Assembly (NCBI RefSeq): GCF_020400725.1
Contig: NZ_JAINVG010000058.1
Coordinates: 1-48,588, forward strand
Direction: 5' to 3'
DNA length: 48,588 nucleotides
Source: Streptomyces sp. NK15101
Lineage (GTDB): Bacteria > Actinomycetota > Actinomycetes > Streptomycetales > Streptomycetaceae
Positions 14,895 to 22,341 of the stretch are shown here, one piece after another. The translations under genes and the position numbers were made by a program. The first letter of the stretch is position 1. Each line of letters starts with the position of its first letter. Below the pieces are notes generated by a model, which was not told the DNA's origin, made no database searches, and was given only the letters and a program-made list of their open reading frames with translations.

Positions 14895-15617
14895 ATGGAG
14901 ACGCCTGACAACGCCACACCCACCGGGATCGCCGCCAAGGACTGGGCGGAGGCTTCCGCCGAGCCGCAGTACCGCGCCGCCGTGATCGACCTCCTCGGCG
15001 CCCTCGCCTACGGAGAGCTCGCGGCCTTCGAGCGGCTCGCCGAGGACGCCAAGCTGGCGCCGACCCTCGCGGACAAGGCGGAGCTGGCGAAGATGGCCGC
15101 GGCCGAGTTCCAGCACTTCGAGCGGCTGCGGGACCGCCTCGCCGCCGTCGACGCCGAGCCGACCTCGGCCATGGAGCCCTTCGCGAAGGCGCTCGACGAC
15201 TTCCACCGCCTGACCGCGCCCTCGGACTGGCTGGAGGGCCTGGTCAAGGCGTACGTGGGCGACTCGATCGCCAGCGACTTCTACCGGGAGGTCGCGGCCC
15301 GCCTCGACTCCGACACGCGCGGGCTCGTCCTCGCGGTGCTCGACGACACCGGCCACGGCAACTTCGCGGTGGGGAAGGTCCGCGCGGCGATCGACGCCGA
15401 CCCGCGCGTCGGCGGCCGGCTCGCGCTCTGGGCGCGCCGGCTGATGGGCGAGGCGCTCTCCCAGGCCCAGCGCGTGGTCGCCGAGCGCGACGCGCTCTCG
15501 ACGATGCTGGTCGGCGGCGTGGCGGACGGCTTCGACCTCGCCGAGGTCGGCCGGATGTTCTCCCGGATCACCGAGGCGCACACCAAGCGCATGGCCGCGC
15601 TGGGCCTCGCGGCCTGA
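14895..15617 (+). CDS. Ferritin-like MiaE-type protein
   Basis: 240 residues, all-helical. A four-helix diiron-like pattern is visible: AYGELAAFERLAED, AAAEFQHFERLRDRL (ExxH), VGDSIASDFYREVA and VLDDTGHGNFA. This matches the actinobacterial MiaE-like group (tRNA-(ms2io6A) hydroxylase-related fold). Whether it hydroxylates tRNA is unknown; only one clear ExxH is present, so the metal site may differ from true MiaE. Start ATG 14895 follows a TATTGT box by 7 nt. An equivalent gene neighbours rhlE in mycobacteria (Rv3210c, from memory), matching the helicase next door. Confidence 0.85.
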   Translation: METPDNATPTGIAAKDWAEASAEPQYRAAVIDLLGALAYGELAAFERLAEDAKLAPTLADKAELAKMAAAEFQHFERLRDRLAAVDAEPTSAMEPFAKALDDFHRLTAPSDWLEGLVKAYVGDSIASDFYREVAARLDSDTRGLVLAVLDDTGHGNFAVGKVRAAIDADPRVGGRLALWARRLMGEALSQAQRVVAERDALSTMLVGGVADGFDLAEVGRMFSRITEAHTKRMAALGLAA

Positions 15618-15651
15618 GTCGGGGGCCGGCCGGACAGCGGCCGGGCGCCGG

Positions 15652-15921
15652 TCAGACGGTGGCTGATCGGCGCAGTCTGCGGGAGGCCGGGCGGATCAGC
15701 AGCGACAGCAGCACCGCCGTCACGGCCACCGCGCCGATCAGGGTGGCGAGGAAGTGACCGGGGCCGAGCGCCCCGTGGGTCACGAGCGCGCCGAAGACGC
15801 CGCCGAGCGCCCCGGTGACGAGGACGATCGCGCGGACGGGGAGGCGGTCGGGCAGCCGCTGCGCGGCGACCCAGGCCAGGGCGAAACCGAGCAGGGCGGA
15901 GCCGAGGGCTTCCAGGAGCAC
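15652..15921 (-). CDS. Small integral membrane protein (89 aa)
   Basis: GTG start at 15921 with GAGGTGATCC just upstream. Three hydrophobic segments: LLEALGSALLGFALAWVAA, AIVLVTGALGGVFGALVTHG and FLATLIGAVAVTAVLLSLLI, then a basic C-terminus. The glycine-rich pattern is like small transglycosylase-associated or GlsB-type membrane proteins, but I would not assign a function. Convergent with the MiaE-like gene, 34 bp apart. Confidence 0.8.
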   Translation of the reverse strand: MLLEALGSALLGFALAWVAAQRLPDRLPVRAIVLVTGALGGVFGALVTHGALGPGHFLATLIGAVAVTAVLLSLLIRPASRRLRRSATV

Positions 15922-16055
15922 GGTGGATCACCTCGCGAGGGATGCGGGGCGGGTGGTGCGGTCAGAGGCGTCCTACCCCCGGCGCCCGGAACGCAATCCT
16001 CCCGTACCCCCTGACGTGGGAGTACGGGAGCGGCGCACGGGAGTACGGACGTGCG

Positions 16056-16092
16056 AAAGGCCCGGCGGACCGAAGTGGTCCACCGGGCCTTT
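16056..16092 (-). terminator. Terminator of the DUF3107 gene
   Basis: AAAGGCCCGGCGGACC at 16056-16071 pairs with GGTCCACCGGGCCTTT at 16077-16092 with one mismatch and a 5-nt loop. On the minus strand it ends in CCTTTCG and lies 18 nt after the stop. Confidence 0.75.
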
Positions 16093-16109
16093 CCCGTCGG
16101 ATCCGGGGC

Positions 16110-16337
16110 TCAGAGCGCGCCGAAGCCCACGCGGCGCACGGTGGGCTCGCCGAGCTCCACGTACGCGATCTTCTCGGCGGGAACGAGGACCTTGCGGCCC
16201 TTCTCGTCCGAGAGGCTGAGCAGCTGCGCCTTGCCGGCCAGCGCGTCGGCCACCGCGCGCTCGACCTCCTCGGCGGACTGCCCGCTCTCCAGAACGATCT
16301 CCCGGGGTGCGTGCTGCACGCCGATCTTGACCTCCAC
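16110..16337 (-). CDS. DUF3107 domain protein
   Basis: 75 residues from GTG 16337 (VEVKIGVQHAPREIVLES), with GGAGGGA 8-10 nt upstream. The family is a short actinobacterial protein of about 75 residues, and this one has the full length, ending PTVRRVGFGAL. The KGRKVLVPAEKIAYVELGEP stretch is characteristic. Function unknown. It lies downstream of the TetR gene on the same strand with 178 bp between, the same pairing as mycobacterial Rv3208/Rv3208A (from memory). A longer frame to 16394 lacks a ribosome site and is rejected. Confidence 0.9.
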   Translation of the reverse strand: MEVKIGVQHAPREIVLESGQSAEEVERAVADALAGKAQLLSLSDEKGRKVLVPAEKIAYVELGEPTVRRVGFGAL

Positions 16338-16472
16338 GGCTATGTCCCTCCGAACGGTCAGCGTTGCGCGAAATACCCGCGCCGTACGCTGCACACATTA
16401 GCCCGGTGAGGGGACCCGCACGGGTCAGCCGCCGCACGCCAGGAGCGAACAGCGTCCGAGGGGGCCCTTGCG

Positions 16473-16498
16473 CGAGCGAAGCCGAGAGCTCGGGGGAG
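16473..16498 (-). repeat. Dispersed 26-bp repeat, copy 2
   Basis: Exact inverted copy of 11603-11628, in the gap between the TetR and DUF3107 genes. Confidence 0.75.
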
Positions 16499-16515
16499 CG
16501 GCGCGCGGGAAGGCG

Positions 16516-17175
16516 TCAGTGCCCCTCGGCGCTCAACTGGCCGTCCACCGGGTGCAGCGGGAAGCCCGCGATGCCGCGCCAGGCGAGCGAGGTGAGCAGC
16601 CCGACCGCCTTGTCGCGGGGGATGCCCGATCCGCTGGACAGCCAGTAGCGGGCCACGACCTGGGAGACCCCGCCGAGGCCGACGGCGAGCAGCATCGACT
16701 CGTCCTTCGACAGGCCGGTGTCCTCGGCGATCACGTCGGAGATGGCCTCCGCGCACTGCAGGCTGACCCGGTCCACGCGCTCGCGCACGGCCGGCTCGTT
16801 CGTCAGGTCGGACTCGAAGACGAGCCGGAACGCGCCGCCCTCGTCCTCCACGTACGCGAAGTACGCGTCCATCGTCGCCGCGACCCGGAGCTTGTTGTCC
16901 GTGGTGGACGCCAGCGCCGTGCGCACGGCCAGCAGGAGGGACTCGCAGTGCTGGTCGAGCAGGGCGAGATAGAGCTCGAGCTTGCCCGGGAAGTGCTGGT
17001 ACAACACCGGCTTGCTGACGCCGGCCCGCTCGGCGATGTCGTCCATGGCTGCGGAGTGGTACCCCTGGGCGACGAAGACCTCCTGGGCCGCGCCGAGCAG
17101 CTGGTTCCGTCGGGCACGTCGCGGCAGGCGCGTGCCCCGAGGGCGTGCTGCCTCTGTCTGCTCGATGGCGCTCAC
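16516..17175 (-). CDS. TetR/AcrR family transcriptional regulator
   Basis: 219 residues from GTG 17175. An N-terminal helix-turn-helix (LLGAAQEVFVAQGYHSAAMDDIAERAGVSKPVLYQHFPGKLELYLALL) is textbook TetR; the C-terminal helical domain (RVAATMDAYFAYVEDEGGAFRLVFESDL...) would bind an unknown ligand. GTG 17175 is chosen because GGGAGG precedes it; ATG 17199 has no ribosome site. A candidate promoter (TACGAT at 17223-17228) with a GGGTAACCC palindrome next to it suggests autoregulation. Orthologous position to mycobacterial Rv3208. Confidence 0.92.
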   Translation of the reverse strand: MSAIEQTEAARPRGTRLPRRARRNQLLGAAQEVFVAQGYHSAAMDDIAERAGVSKPVLYQHFPGKLELYLALLDQHCESLLLAVRTALASTTDNKLRVAATMDAYFAYVEDEGGAFRLVFESDLTNEPAVRERVDRVSLQCAEAISDVIAEDTGLSKDESMLLAVGLGGVSQVVARYWLSSGSGIPRDKAVGLLTSLAWRGIAGFPLHPVDGQLSAEGH

Positions 17176-17222
17176 GCGGCCTCCCAAAAATCGATCCATG
17201 CGCGCTGTCGCGCCGCGCCGCC

Positions 17223-17242
17223 ATCGTACTTTTGGGTAACCC
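17223..17242 (-). promoter_or_regulatory. Candidate TetR gene promoter with adjacent palindrome
   Basis: Minus-strand -10 TACGAT (17223-17228); GGGTAACCC (17234-17242) lies in the -10/-35 spacer, a typical place for an autoregulatory operator. The surrounding 17220-17330 stretch is unusually AT-rich. Confidence 0.4.
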
Positions 17243-17339
17243 GGCTGTGCGCGGTGCGAACGCAGAATTTCACGGACCGGACGCCCGGGTCGACAGTCGA
17301 TTCAAGATTAAACCGAACAAATCAGCGGGAGTCGCGTGC

Positions 17340-17555
17340 TCAGCGGTAGTCGTCCTCGTCGAGGGCGACGACACGCGCCTGTTCGGACGCGTCCGCCTCG
17401 TTCGCCGAGTCGCGCTCGAGGTGGGTGGGCTGTTCGTCCTCGCGCTGCTGGAGTTCGGTGTGCTGCTCGGCAGCGTCGGCCTCGGGGATTTCCTGGTCCA
17501 GCACGACGTCCTCTTCCTCGGTGAATGTGTCCGGCTCGCTCGGATCGACAGTCAT
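17340..17555 (-). CDS. Small acidic conserved protein (71 aa)
   Basis: ATG at 17555 preceded by GGAAGGA. The product is highly acidic (TFTEEEDVVLDQEIPEADAAEQ; RVVALDEDDYR end), with no hydrophobic core and probably disordered. Similar short acidic proteins are common in streptomycetes without a known role. It is divergent from the hydrolase at 17696 and co-directional with the TetR gene, 164 bp upstream of it. Confidence 0.8.
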   Translation of the reverse strand: MTVDPSEPDTFTEEEDVVLDQEIPEADAAEQHTELQQREDEQPTHLERDSANEADASEQARVVALDEDDYR

Positions 17556-17682
17556 ACGGTTCCTTCCGGGGGTGCGGGTCGCGGCGCTCCCGATGGCCCT
17601 CTCTCCGAGCCTAGGAGCGAACGCGCCCCGCCGCACACGCACCTGTGACCCCACCCACACACGTCGGCGCGTGATCGTCTCG

Positions 17683-17688
17683 TAATAT
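17683..17688 (+). promoter_or_regulatory. Candidate -10 box of the 17696 hydrolase (leaderless)
   Basis: TAATAT followed by 7 nt and the ATG at 17696; no Shine-Dalgarno. Confidence 0.5.
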
Positions 17689-17695
17689 TGCGGCC

Positions 17696-18661
17696 ATGTC
17701 CTCGACCGAGCTGCCGGAAACCCGGACCGCCGCCGCCTCGCCCGCGTCGCGGGCCCGCGCCGTACGGGTCGCCGAAGGCGAGGAGCTCCGCTCCGTCGCG
17801 CTGCCCGGACTCACCCTCACCGTGCGCGCCCGGCCGGGGAACCGGCCCGGTCTGCCGCCCGCGCTGTACGTCCACGGACTCGGCGGCTCCTCGCAGAACT
17901 GGTCCGCCCTCATGCCGCTGCTCGCGGACCACGTCGACGGCGAGGCGGTCGACCTGCCCGGCTTCGGCGACTCCCCGCCGCCCGACGACGGCAACTACTC
18001 GGTCACCGGGCACGCCCGCGCCGTCATCCGGCTCCTCGACGCCGGCGGGCGCGGACCGGTCCACCTCCTCGGCAACTCGCTGGGCGGCGCCGTCGCCACC
18101 CGTGTCGCCGCCGTCCGGCCCGACCTGGTCCGCACCCTCACCCTCGTCTCCCCGGCCCTGCCCGAGCTGCGCGCCCAGCGCACCGCCTGGCCGACCGCGC
18201 TGCTAGCGGTGCCCGGCGTCGCCCCCCTCTTCGCGAAGCTCACCAAGGACTGGACGGCCGAGCAGCGGGTCAAGGGCGTCCTCGCCCTCTGTTACGGGGA
18301 CCCCGGCCTGGTCACCGACGAGGGCCTCCGGCACGCCGTGGAGGAGATGGAGCGGCGCCTGGAGCTCCCGTACTTCTGGGACGTCATGGCGCGCTCCTCG
18401 CGCGGCATCGTCGACGCGTACACCCTGGGCGGGCAGCATGGGCTGTGGCGCCAGGCCGAGCGGGTCCTCGCCCCGACGCTCCTCGTCTACGGCAGGCGCG
18501 ACCGGCTCGTCTCGTACCGGATGGCCCGGAAGGCGGCCGCCGCCTTCCGCGGCTCGCGCCTGCTGACCCTCCCCGAGGCGGGGCACGTGGCGATGATGGA
18601 GTACCCGGAGGCGGTCGCCCAGGCCGTCCGGGACCTGATCGCCGATGACGGCGGGAGCTGA
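17696..18661 (+). CDS. Alpha/beta hydrolase
   Basis: 321 residues. YVHGLGGSSQNW (oxyanion loop), VDLPGFGDSPPP, nucleophile elbow GNSLGG, YGRRDRLV (acid Asp) and EAGHVAMMEYP (catalytic His) give a complete triad. Similar to haloperoxidase/MhpC-type carbon-carbon or ester hydrolases; substrate unknown. The ATG follows TAATAT by 7 nt. The DUF3152 gene starts 8 nt after its stop, so the two are co-transcribed. Confidence 0.9.
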   Translation: MSSTELPETRTAAASPASRARAVRVAEGEELRSVALPGLTLTVRARPGNRPGLPPALYVHGLGGSSQNWSALMPLLADHVDGEAVDLPGFGDSPPPDDGNYSVTGHARAVIRLLDAGGRGPVHLLGNSLGGAVATRVAAVRPDLVRTLTLVSPALPELRAQRTAWPTALLAVPGVAPLFAKLTKDWTAEQRVKGVLALCYGDPGLVTDEGLRHAVEEMERRLELPYFWDVMARSSRGIVDAYTLGGQHGLWRQAERVLAPTLLVYGRRDRLVSYRMARKAAAAFRGSRLLTLPEAGHVAMMEYPEAVAQAVRDLIADDGGS

Positions 18662-18669
18662 TCCGGGGC

Positions 18670-20265
18670 GTGGGACGACATAGTCGCAAGGGCTCCGCGC
18701 CCTCGGTGGCCGACACCGGGCAGCAGGCGGGAGCGGGGACGGGGACGGGGGCCTCGTCCCCGGCAGGGCCGCCGCCCGGGACGGGACGCCGCCGCAGGAC
18801 CACGGCCGCCGGCGGCCAGGACGCCACCGGCCCGCAGGGGTACGGGACCCCGGCGCACGGCACGCCGGTGTACGGGACCCCGGCACAGGGCACGCCGGTG
18901 TACGGGACCCCGGCGCACGGCACCCCCCAGTACGGGGCTCCGGTCCCGGGGGCGCCGCGCCAGGGGGCTCCCGCGCAGGGGACTCCCCGCCAGGCGGCCC
19001 CCCAGTACGGGGCCCCGCCGCAAGGGACTCCCCCGCAAGGGACTCCCCCGCAAGGGACTCCGCGGCACGGGACCCCCGCGCACGGCACCCCCCGGTACGG
19101 GACCCCTGGGCAAGGGGCTTCGGGGCGTGGCGCGGCAGGGTACGGGCCGCCGCGGCACGCCACGCCCGCCCACGGGACCCCCGCGTACGCCGGCGGGGCC
19201 TTCGACACCCCCGCGCACGGCACCCCCGGCACCCCGGCGCACGGCGTCCCCGCCTACGGGGCGTCCGTACGGGGCGGTCATCCGCAGCACGACGAGGCCT
19301 CCGCCCCGCGCCCCGCTCCCTACGGCCCCCGCGGCGCCGGCGCCCGGCCCTCCGCGCCCGGACAGGACGGTGCCGAGGCGCCGTTCGTCCCCGCGCCGCG
19401 CCGGGAGGGCGCCGACGGGAGTCCGGAGGCGGAGGCCCCGGCCTCCCGGGGCGGTCTCGGCCGTGCCCTCACCGGAGTCGCGGCCGCCGCCGTCGCCACG
19501 GTCCTCGCCGTCGTCGTCGCCGGGCAGGTCGCCGACCGGGACGAGCCCCCGGCCGCCGCCCGCGCCGCCGAGGAGCCGGCCGAGCGGCCCTCGGACGACA
19601 CCTCGGCCTCCCGGTCCGACGAGCGGGCGGTCCCGGCGAAGCCGGTGCCCGTCGTCGCCCCGCCGACGTACGAGCAGCTGATGACCCGCCAGTTCCCGAT
19701 CGACCCGAAGCTGAAGGGCCCGGGGGAGTTCGAGGCGGTGCCGGGCCTGGCGAAGGCGCCCGGCAAGGGGCGGCTGATCCGCTACCGGGTCGACGTCGAG
19801 AAGGGGATCGGTCTCGACCCGAAGCTCTTCGCCGACGCCGTGCAGAAGACCCTCAACGACAAGCGCAGTTGGGCCGGCCGGGGCGAGATGACCTTCGAGC
19901 GCATCTCCAGCGGCGAGCCGGAGTTCGTGATCACCCTGGCCAGCCCGGGGACCACCGGCACCTGGTGCGCGAAGTCCGGGCTCGACACCACCGTCGACAA
20001 CGTCTCCTGCGACTCGGCCTCGACCCAGCGCGTGATGATCAACGCGTTCCGCTGGGCGAAGGGGTCGGAGACCTTCGGTCCGAAGGCGATGCACGCCTAT
20101 CGCCAGATGCTCATCAACCACGAGGTCGGGCACCGCCTCGGGCACGGTCACGTGAGCTGCCGCACGCCGGGCGCGCTCGCCCCCGTGATGCAGCAGCAGA
20201 CGAAGTCCCTGGACATCGACGGCATCAAGTGCCGCCCCAACCCCTGGGTCTATCCGACGAGTTGA
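18670..20265 (+). CDS. DUF3152 metalloprotease-like membrane-anchored protein with Gly-Thr-Pro repeats
   Basis: 531 residues from GTG 18670. Residues 1-260 are disordered: after MGRHSRKG come many YGTPAHGTPV/QGTPP repeats. A single membrane helix (about 265-285, ALTGVAAAAVATVLAVVVAG) gives a type II topology, with the C-terminal DUF3152 domain outside. That domain contains HEVGHRLGHGH near residue 484, a zinc-protease-like HExxH...H pattern, and several Cys (TWCAKSG, VSCDSAS, VSCRTPG, IKCRPNP) that may form disulfides. Probably an extracellular zinc-dependent peptidase or lytic protein; activity is unproven for the family. Follows the hydrolase by 8 nt. Confidence 0.9.
   Translation: MGRHSRKGSAPSVADTGQQAGAGTGTGASSPAGPPPGTGRRRRTTAAGGQDATGPQGYGTPAHGTPVYGTPAQGTPVYGTPAHGTPQYGAPVPGAPRQGAPAQGTPRQAAPQYGAPPQGTPPQGTPPQGTPRHGTPAHGTPRYGTPGQGASGRGAAGYGPPRHATPAHGTPAYAGGAFDTPAHGTPGTPAHGVPAYGASVRGGHPQHDEASAPRPAPYGPRGAGARPSAPGQDGAEAPFVPAPRREGADGSPEAEAPASRGGLGRALTGVAAAAVATVLAVVVAGQVADRDEPPAAARAAEEPAERPSDDTSASRSDERAVPAKPVPVVAPPTYEQLMTRQFPIDPKLKGPGEFEAVPGLAKAPGKGRLIRYRVDVEKGIGLDPKLFADAVQKTLNDKRSWAGRGEMTFERISSGEPEFVITLASPGTTGTWCAKSGLDTTVDNVSCDSASTQRVMINAFRWAKGSETFGPKAMHAYRQMLINHEVGHRLGHGHVSCRTPGALAPVMQQQTKSLDIDGIKCRPNPWVYPTS
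18841..18930. repeat. 30-bp tandem repeat (three units) in the DUF3152 gene
   Basis: Units at 18841, 18871 and 18901 each begin TACGGGACCCCGGC and encode YGTPAHGTPV-like decapeptides. A second array of 15-bp units (CAAGGGACTCCCCCG) lies at 19021-19065. Length variation between strains is expected. Confidence 0.85.
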
Positions 20266-20292
20266 CGCCACGCCCGATCGGAGGGTGTCCGC

Positions 20293-20316
20293 ATCCCGAG
20301 ACGACCGTCTCGGGAT
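20293..20316. terminator. Perfect 24-bp palindrome after DUF3152 gene
   Basis: ATCCCGAGACG-AC-CGTCTCGGGAT: 11-bp arms with a 2-nt centre, 28 nt after the DUF3152 stop and 14 nt before the next -35 box. It could terminate the upstream operon or act as an operator for the downstream promoter. The 2-nt centre makes the hairpin tight, so an operator is a real alternative. Confidence 0.6.
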
Positions 20317-20330
20317 GGAGTGGATGCGCG

Positions 20331-20359
20331 TTGACATCGCTCACGCGTTCGTCCATATT
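20331..20359 (+). promoter_or_regulatory. Strong vegetative-type promoter of the ABC transporter operon
   Basis: TTGACA (20331-20336), a 17-bp spacer and CATATT (20354-20359). Transcription should start about 7 nt later, exactly at the ATG 20367. This is the only consensus TTGACA with correct spacing I found in the window. Confidence 0.75.
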
Positions 20360-20366
20360 TCTCGGC

Positions 20367-20462
20367 ATGTCGCCCCGCCACGCCGTTTCCGACAGCGCCG
20401 CCCTCCAGCTGGCGCTCTTCGGCGTGACCGGACACACGGTCGCCGACATTCTCTGTAGCTGA
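20367..20462 (+). CDS. Putative leader peptide (31 aa) of the ABC transporter operon
   Basis: MSPRHAVSDSAALQLALF... ending ADILCS. The ATG coincides with the predicted transcription start, so the ORF would be leaderless and efficiently translated. Its 3' end contains GCCGAC (20442-20447), able to pair with GTCGGC at 20479-20484, which also pairs with GCTGACG downstream of the ORF. This suggests a ribosome-dependent attenuator. No single amino acid dominates; a penultimate Cys is present. Separate function as a small protein cannot be excluded. Confidence 0.55.
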   Translation: MSPRHAVSDSAALQLALFGVTGHTVADILCS

Positions 20463-20484
20463 CGCAGCCCGAGCGCTCGTCGGC
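20458..20484 (+). terminator. Candidate attenuator hairpin
   Basis: GCTGACG (20458-20464) pairs with CGTCGGC (20478-20484, one wobble) and is followed by CTTTCGTTTTTCTCG, a rare T-rich tract for this genome. A second stem (20521-20528 with 20559-20566) followed by T-rich sequence lies further on in the same 247-nt leader. Confidence 0.5.
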
Positions 20485-20613
20485 CTTTCGTTTTTCTCGC
20501 CGCGCCCGGGTTCTTCATTCCCGCAGGCGCCGTCCCCCCTTTCGGGCTCTTTCTCCGTGCCTGCGGAATTCCTTTTCCCCTTTCCGCAGTCCACCCCGAG
20601 AGGTCTCTTTCCG

Positions 20614-22341
20614 ATGCGTCATTCGTCCGTCATCTCGCGCCGCGTGGCAGCGGCCGCCGTCAGTGTCGTCCTGGCCTCGGGCGCCGCCGCATGCGGTCCC
20701 GAGGACGCGGGCGCCAAGGGCGGTACCTCCGGCAAGGCCGCGGGCGCCCCGCAGAAGGGCGGCACGCTCACCGTCCTCAACAGCGAGGCCCAGAGCGACT
20801 TCGACCCGGCCCGCCTCTACACCTCCGGCGGCGGCAACGTCCCCTCCCTCGTCTTCCGCACGCTCACCACCCGCAACCGCGAGGCGGGCGCCGCCGGCAC
20901 CCGGGTCGTCCCCGACCTCGCCACCGACACCGGCCGCCCCAACAAGGACGCCACGGAGTGGACGTACACCCTGAAGGAGGGCCTGAAGTTCGAGGACGGC
21001 ACGCCCATCACCAGCGCCGACGTCAAGTACGGCATCGAGCGCTCCTTCGCGGCCGAGCTCTCCGGCGGCGCGCCCTACCTGCGTGACTGGCTCGTCGGCG
21101 GCGACACCTACCAGGGCCCCTACAAGGACAAGAAGGGCCTCGCGTCGATCGTCACCCCCGACGCGCGGACCATCGTCTTCAAACTGAAGAAGCCCGAGGG
21201 CGAGTTCCCCTTCGTCGCCACCCAGACGCAGTTCGCCCCCGTCCCCAAGGCCAAGGACTCCGGCACCAAGTACGAGGAGCACCCGGTCTCCTCCGGCCCG
21301 TACAAGGTCGTGAAGAACGAGAACGACGGCGAGCACCTCGTCCTGGAGCGCAACGAGCACTGGGACCCGAAGACCGACGAGGAGCGCAAGGCCTACCCCG
21401 ACAAGATCGACGTCAGGTCCGGGCTCGACGAGGCCGTCATCAACCAGCGCCTCGCCACCTCCTCCGGCGCCGACGCCTCCGCGGTCACCACCGACACCAA
21501 CCTCGGACCCGCCGAACTCGCCCAGATCGGCTCCGACAAGGCGCTCGCCGCCCGCGTCGGCACCGGCCACTTCGGCTTCACCGCCTACCTCGCCTTCAAC
21601 CCGAAGGTGAAGCCCTTCGACAACCCGAAGGTCCGCCAGGCGATCTCGTACGCGGTCAACCGCACCAGCGTCGTCAACGCGGCCGGCGGCTCCGCCCTCG
21701 CCGAGGCCGGCACCACCTTCCTGCCCGAGCAGAAGTCCTTCGGTTTCACGCCGTACGACCACTTCCCGGCCGGGAGGACGGGCAACCCGGAGAAGGCCAA
21801 GCAGCTGCTCAAGGAGGCCGGCTACCCGAACGGCCTGACCGTCACCCTGCTCCACTCCACCGCCCAGAACCGGCTCACCAGCCCCGAGGTCGCCACCGCC
21901 GTCCAGGAGGCCCTCGGCAAGGCCGGCATCACCGTCGAGCTCGACGGGCAGGAGCCCAACTCCTTCAACGAGAAGCGCTGGAGCGTCAAGGACGCCCCCG
22001 GCTTCTTCCTCTCCCGCTGGGGCGCCGACTGGCCGGCCGGCGGCCCGTTCCTCGCGCCGATCTTCGACGGACGCCAGATCGTCACCGACGGCTCCAACTA
22101 CAACCACGCGCAGCTGAACGACCCGGCGGTCAACAAGGAGATCGACGAGATCAACAAGCTGACCGACCTCGGGGCCGCCGCCGCCCGCTGGGGCGCCCTC
22201 GACAAGAAGATCGGTGAGCAGGCCCTCGACGTGCCGCTCTTCCACCCGGTCTACAAGCGGCTCGTCGGCAAGGACGTCAAGAACGTCGTCATCAGCGACT
22301 GGACCGGCGTCCTCGACATCTCGCAGGTCGCGGTCAAGTGA
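20614..22341 (+). CDS. ABC transporter substrate-binding lipoprotein, family 5 (Dpp/Opp type)
   Basis: 575 residues. Signal peptide with lipobox SGAAAC, Cys near residue 27, so anchored outside the membrane. The mature protein shows the SBP_bac_5 pattern: LTVLNSEAQSDFDPARLYTS, the WTYTLKEGLKFEDGTPITSADVKYGIERSF signature, YLAFNPKVKPFDNPKVRQAISYAVNR and W-rich C-terminal lobe. Binds peptides, nickel-chelates or similar; specificity cannot be read from sequence. Start ATG 20614 follows GAGAGG. First structural gene of a four-gene operon behind the leader described above; its stop overlaps the next start by 4 bp. Confidence 0.93.
   Translation: MRHSSVISRRVAAAAVSVVLASGAAACGPEDAGAKGGTSGKAAGAPQKGGTLTVLNSEAQSDFDPARLYTSGGGNVPSLVFRTLTTRNREAGAAGTRVVPDLATDTGRPNKDATEWTYTLKEGLKFEDGTPITSADVKYGIERSFAAELSGGAPYLRDWLVGGDTYQGPYKDKKGLASIVTPDARTIVFKLKKPEGEFPFVATQTQFAPVPKAKDSGTKYEEHPVSSGPYKVVKNENDGEHLVLERNEHWDPKTDEERKAYPDKIDVRSGLDEAVINQRLATSSGADASAVTTDTNLGPAELAQIGSDKALAARVGTGHFGFTAYLAFNPKVKPFDNPKVRQAISYAVNRTSVVNAAGGSALAEAGTTFLPEQKSFGFTPYDHFPAGRTGNPEKAKQLLKEAGYPNGLTVTLLHSTAQNRLTSPEVATAVQEALGKAGITVELDGQEPNSFNEKRWSVKDAPGFFLSRWGADWPAGGPFLAPIFDGRQIVTDGSNYNHAQLNDPAVNKEIDEINKLTDLGAAAARWGALDKKIGEQALDVPLFHPVYKRLVGKDVKNVVISDWTGVLDISQVAVK

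Noticed and set aside
18841..19065. Regular short repeats that resemble a CRISPR-like array at first sight
   Set aside because: They are contiguous in-frame coding repeats (YGTPAHGTPV, QGTPP) without unique spacers and there are no cas genes.
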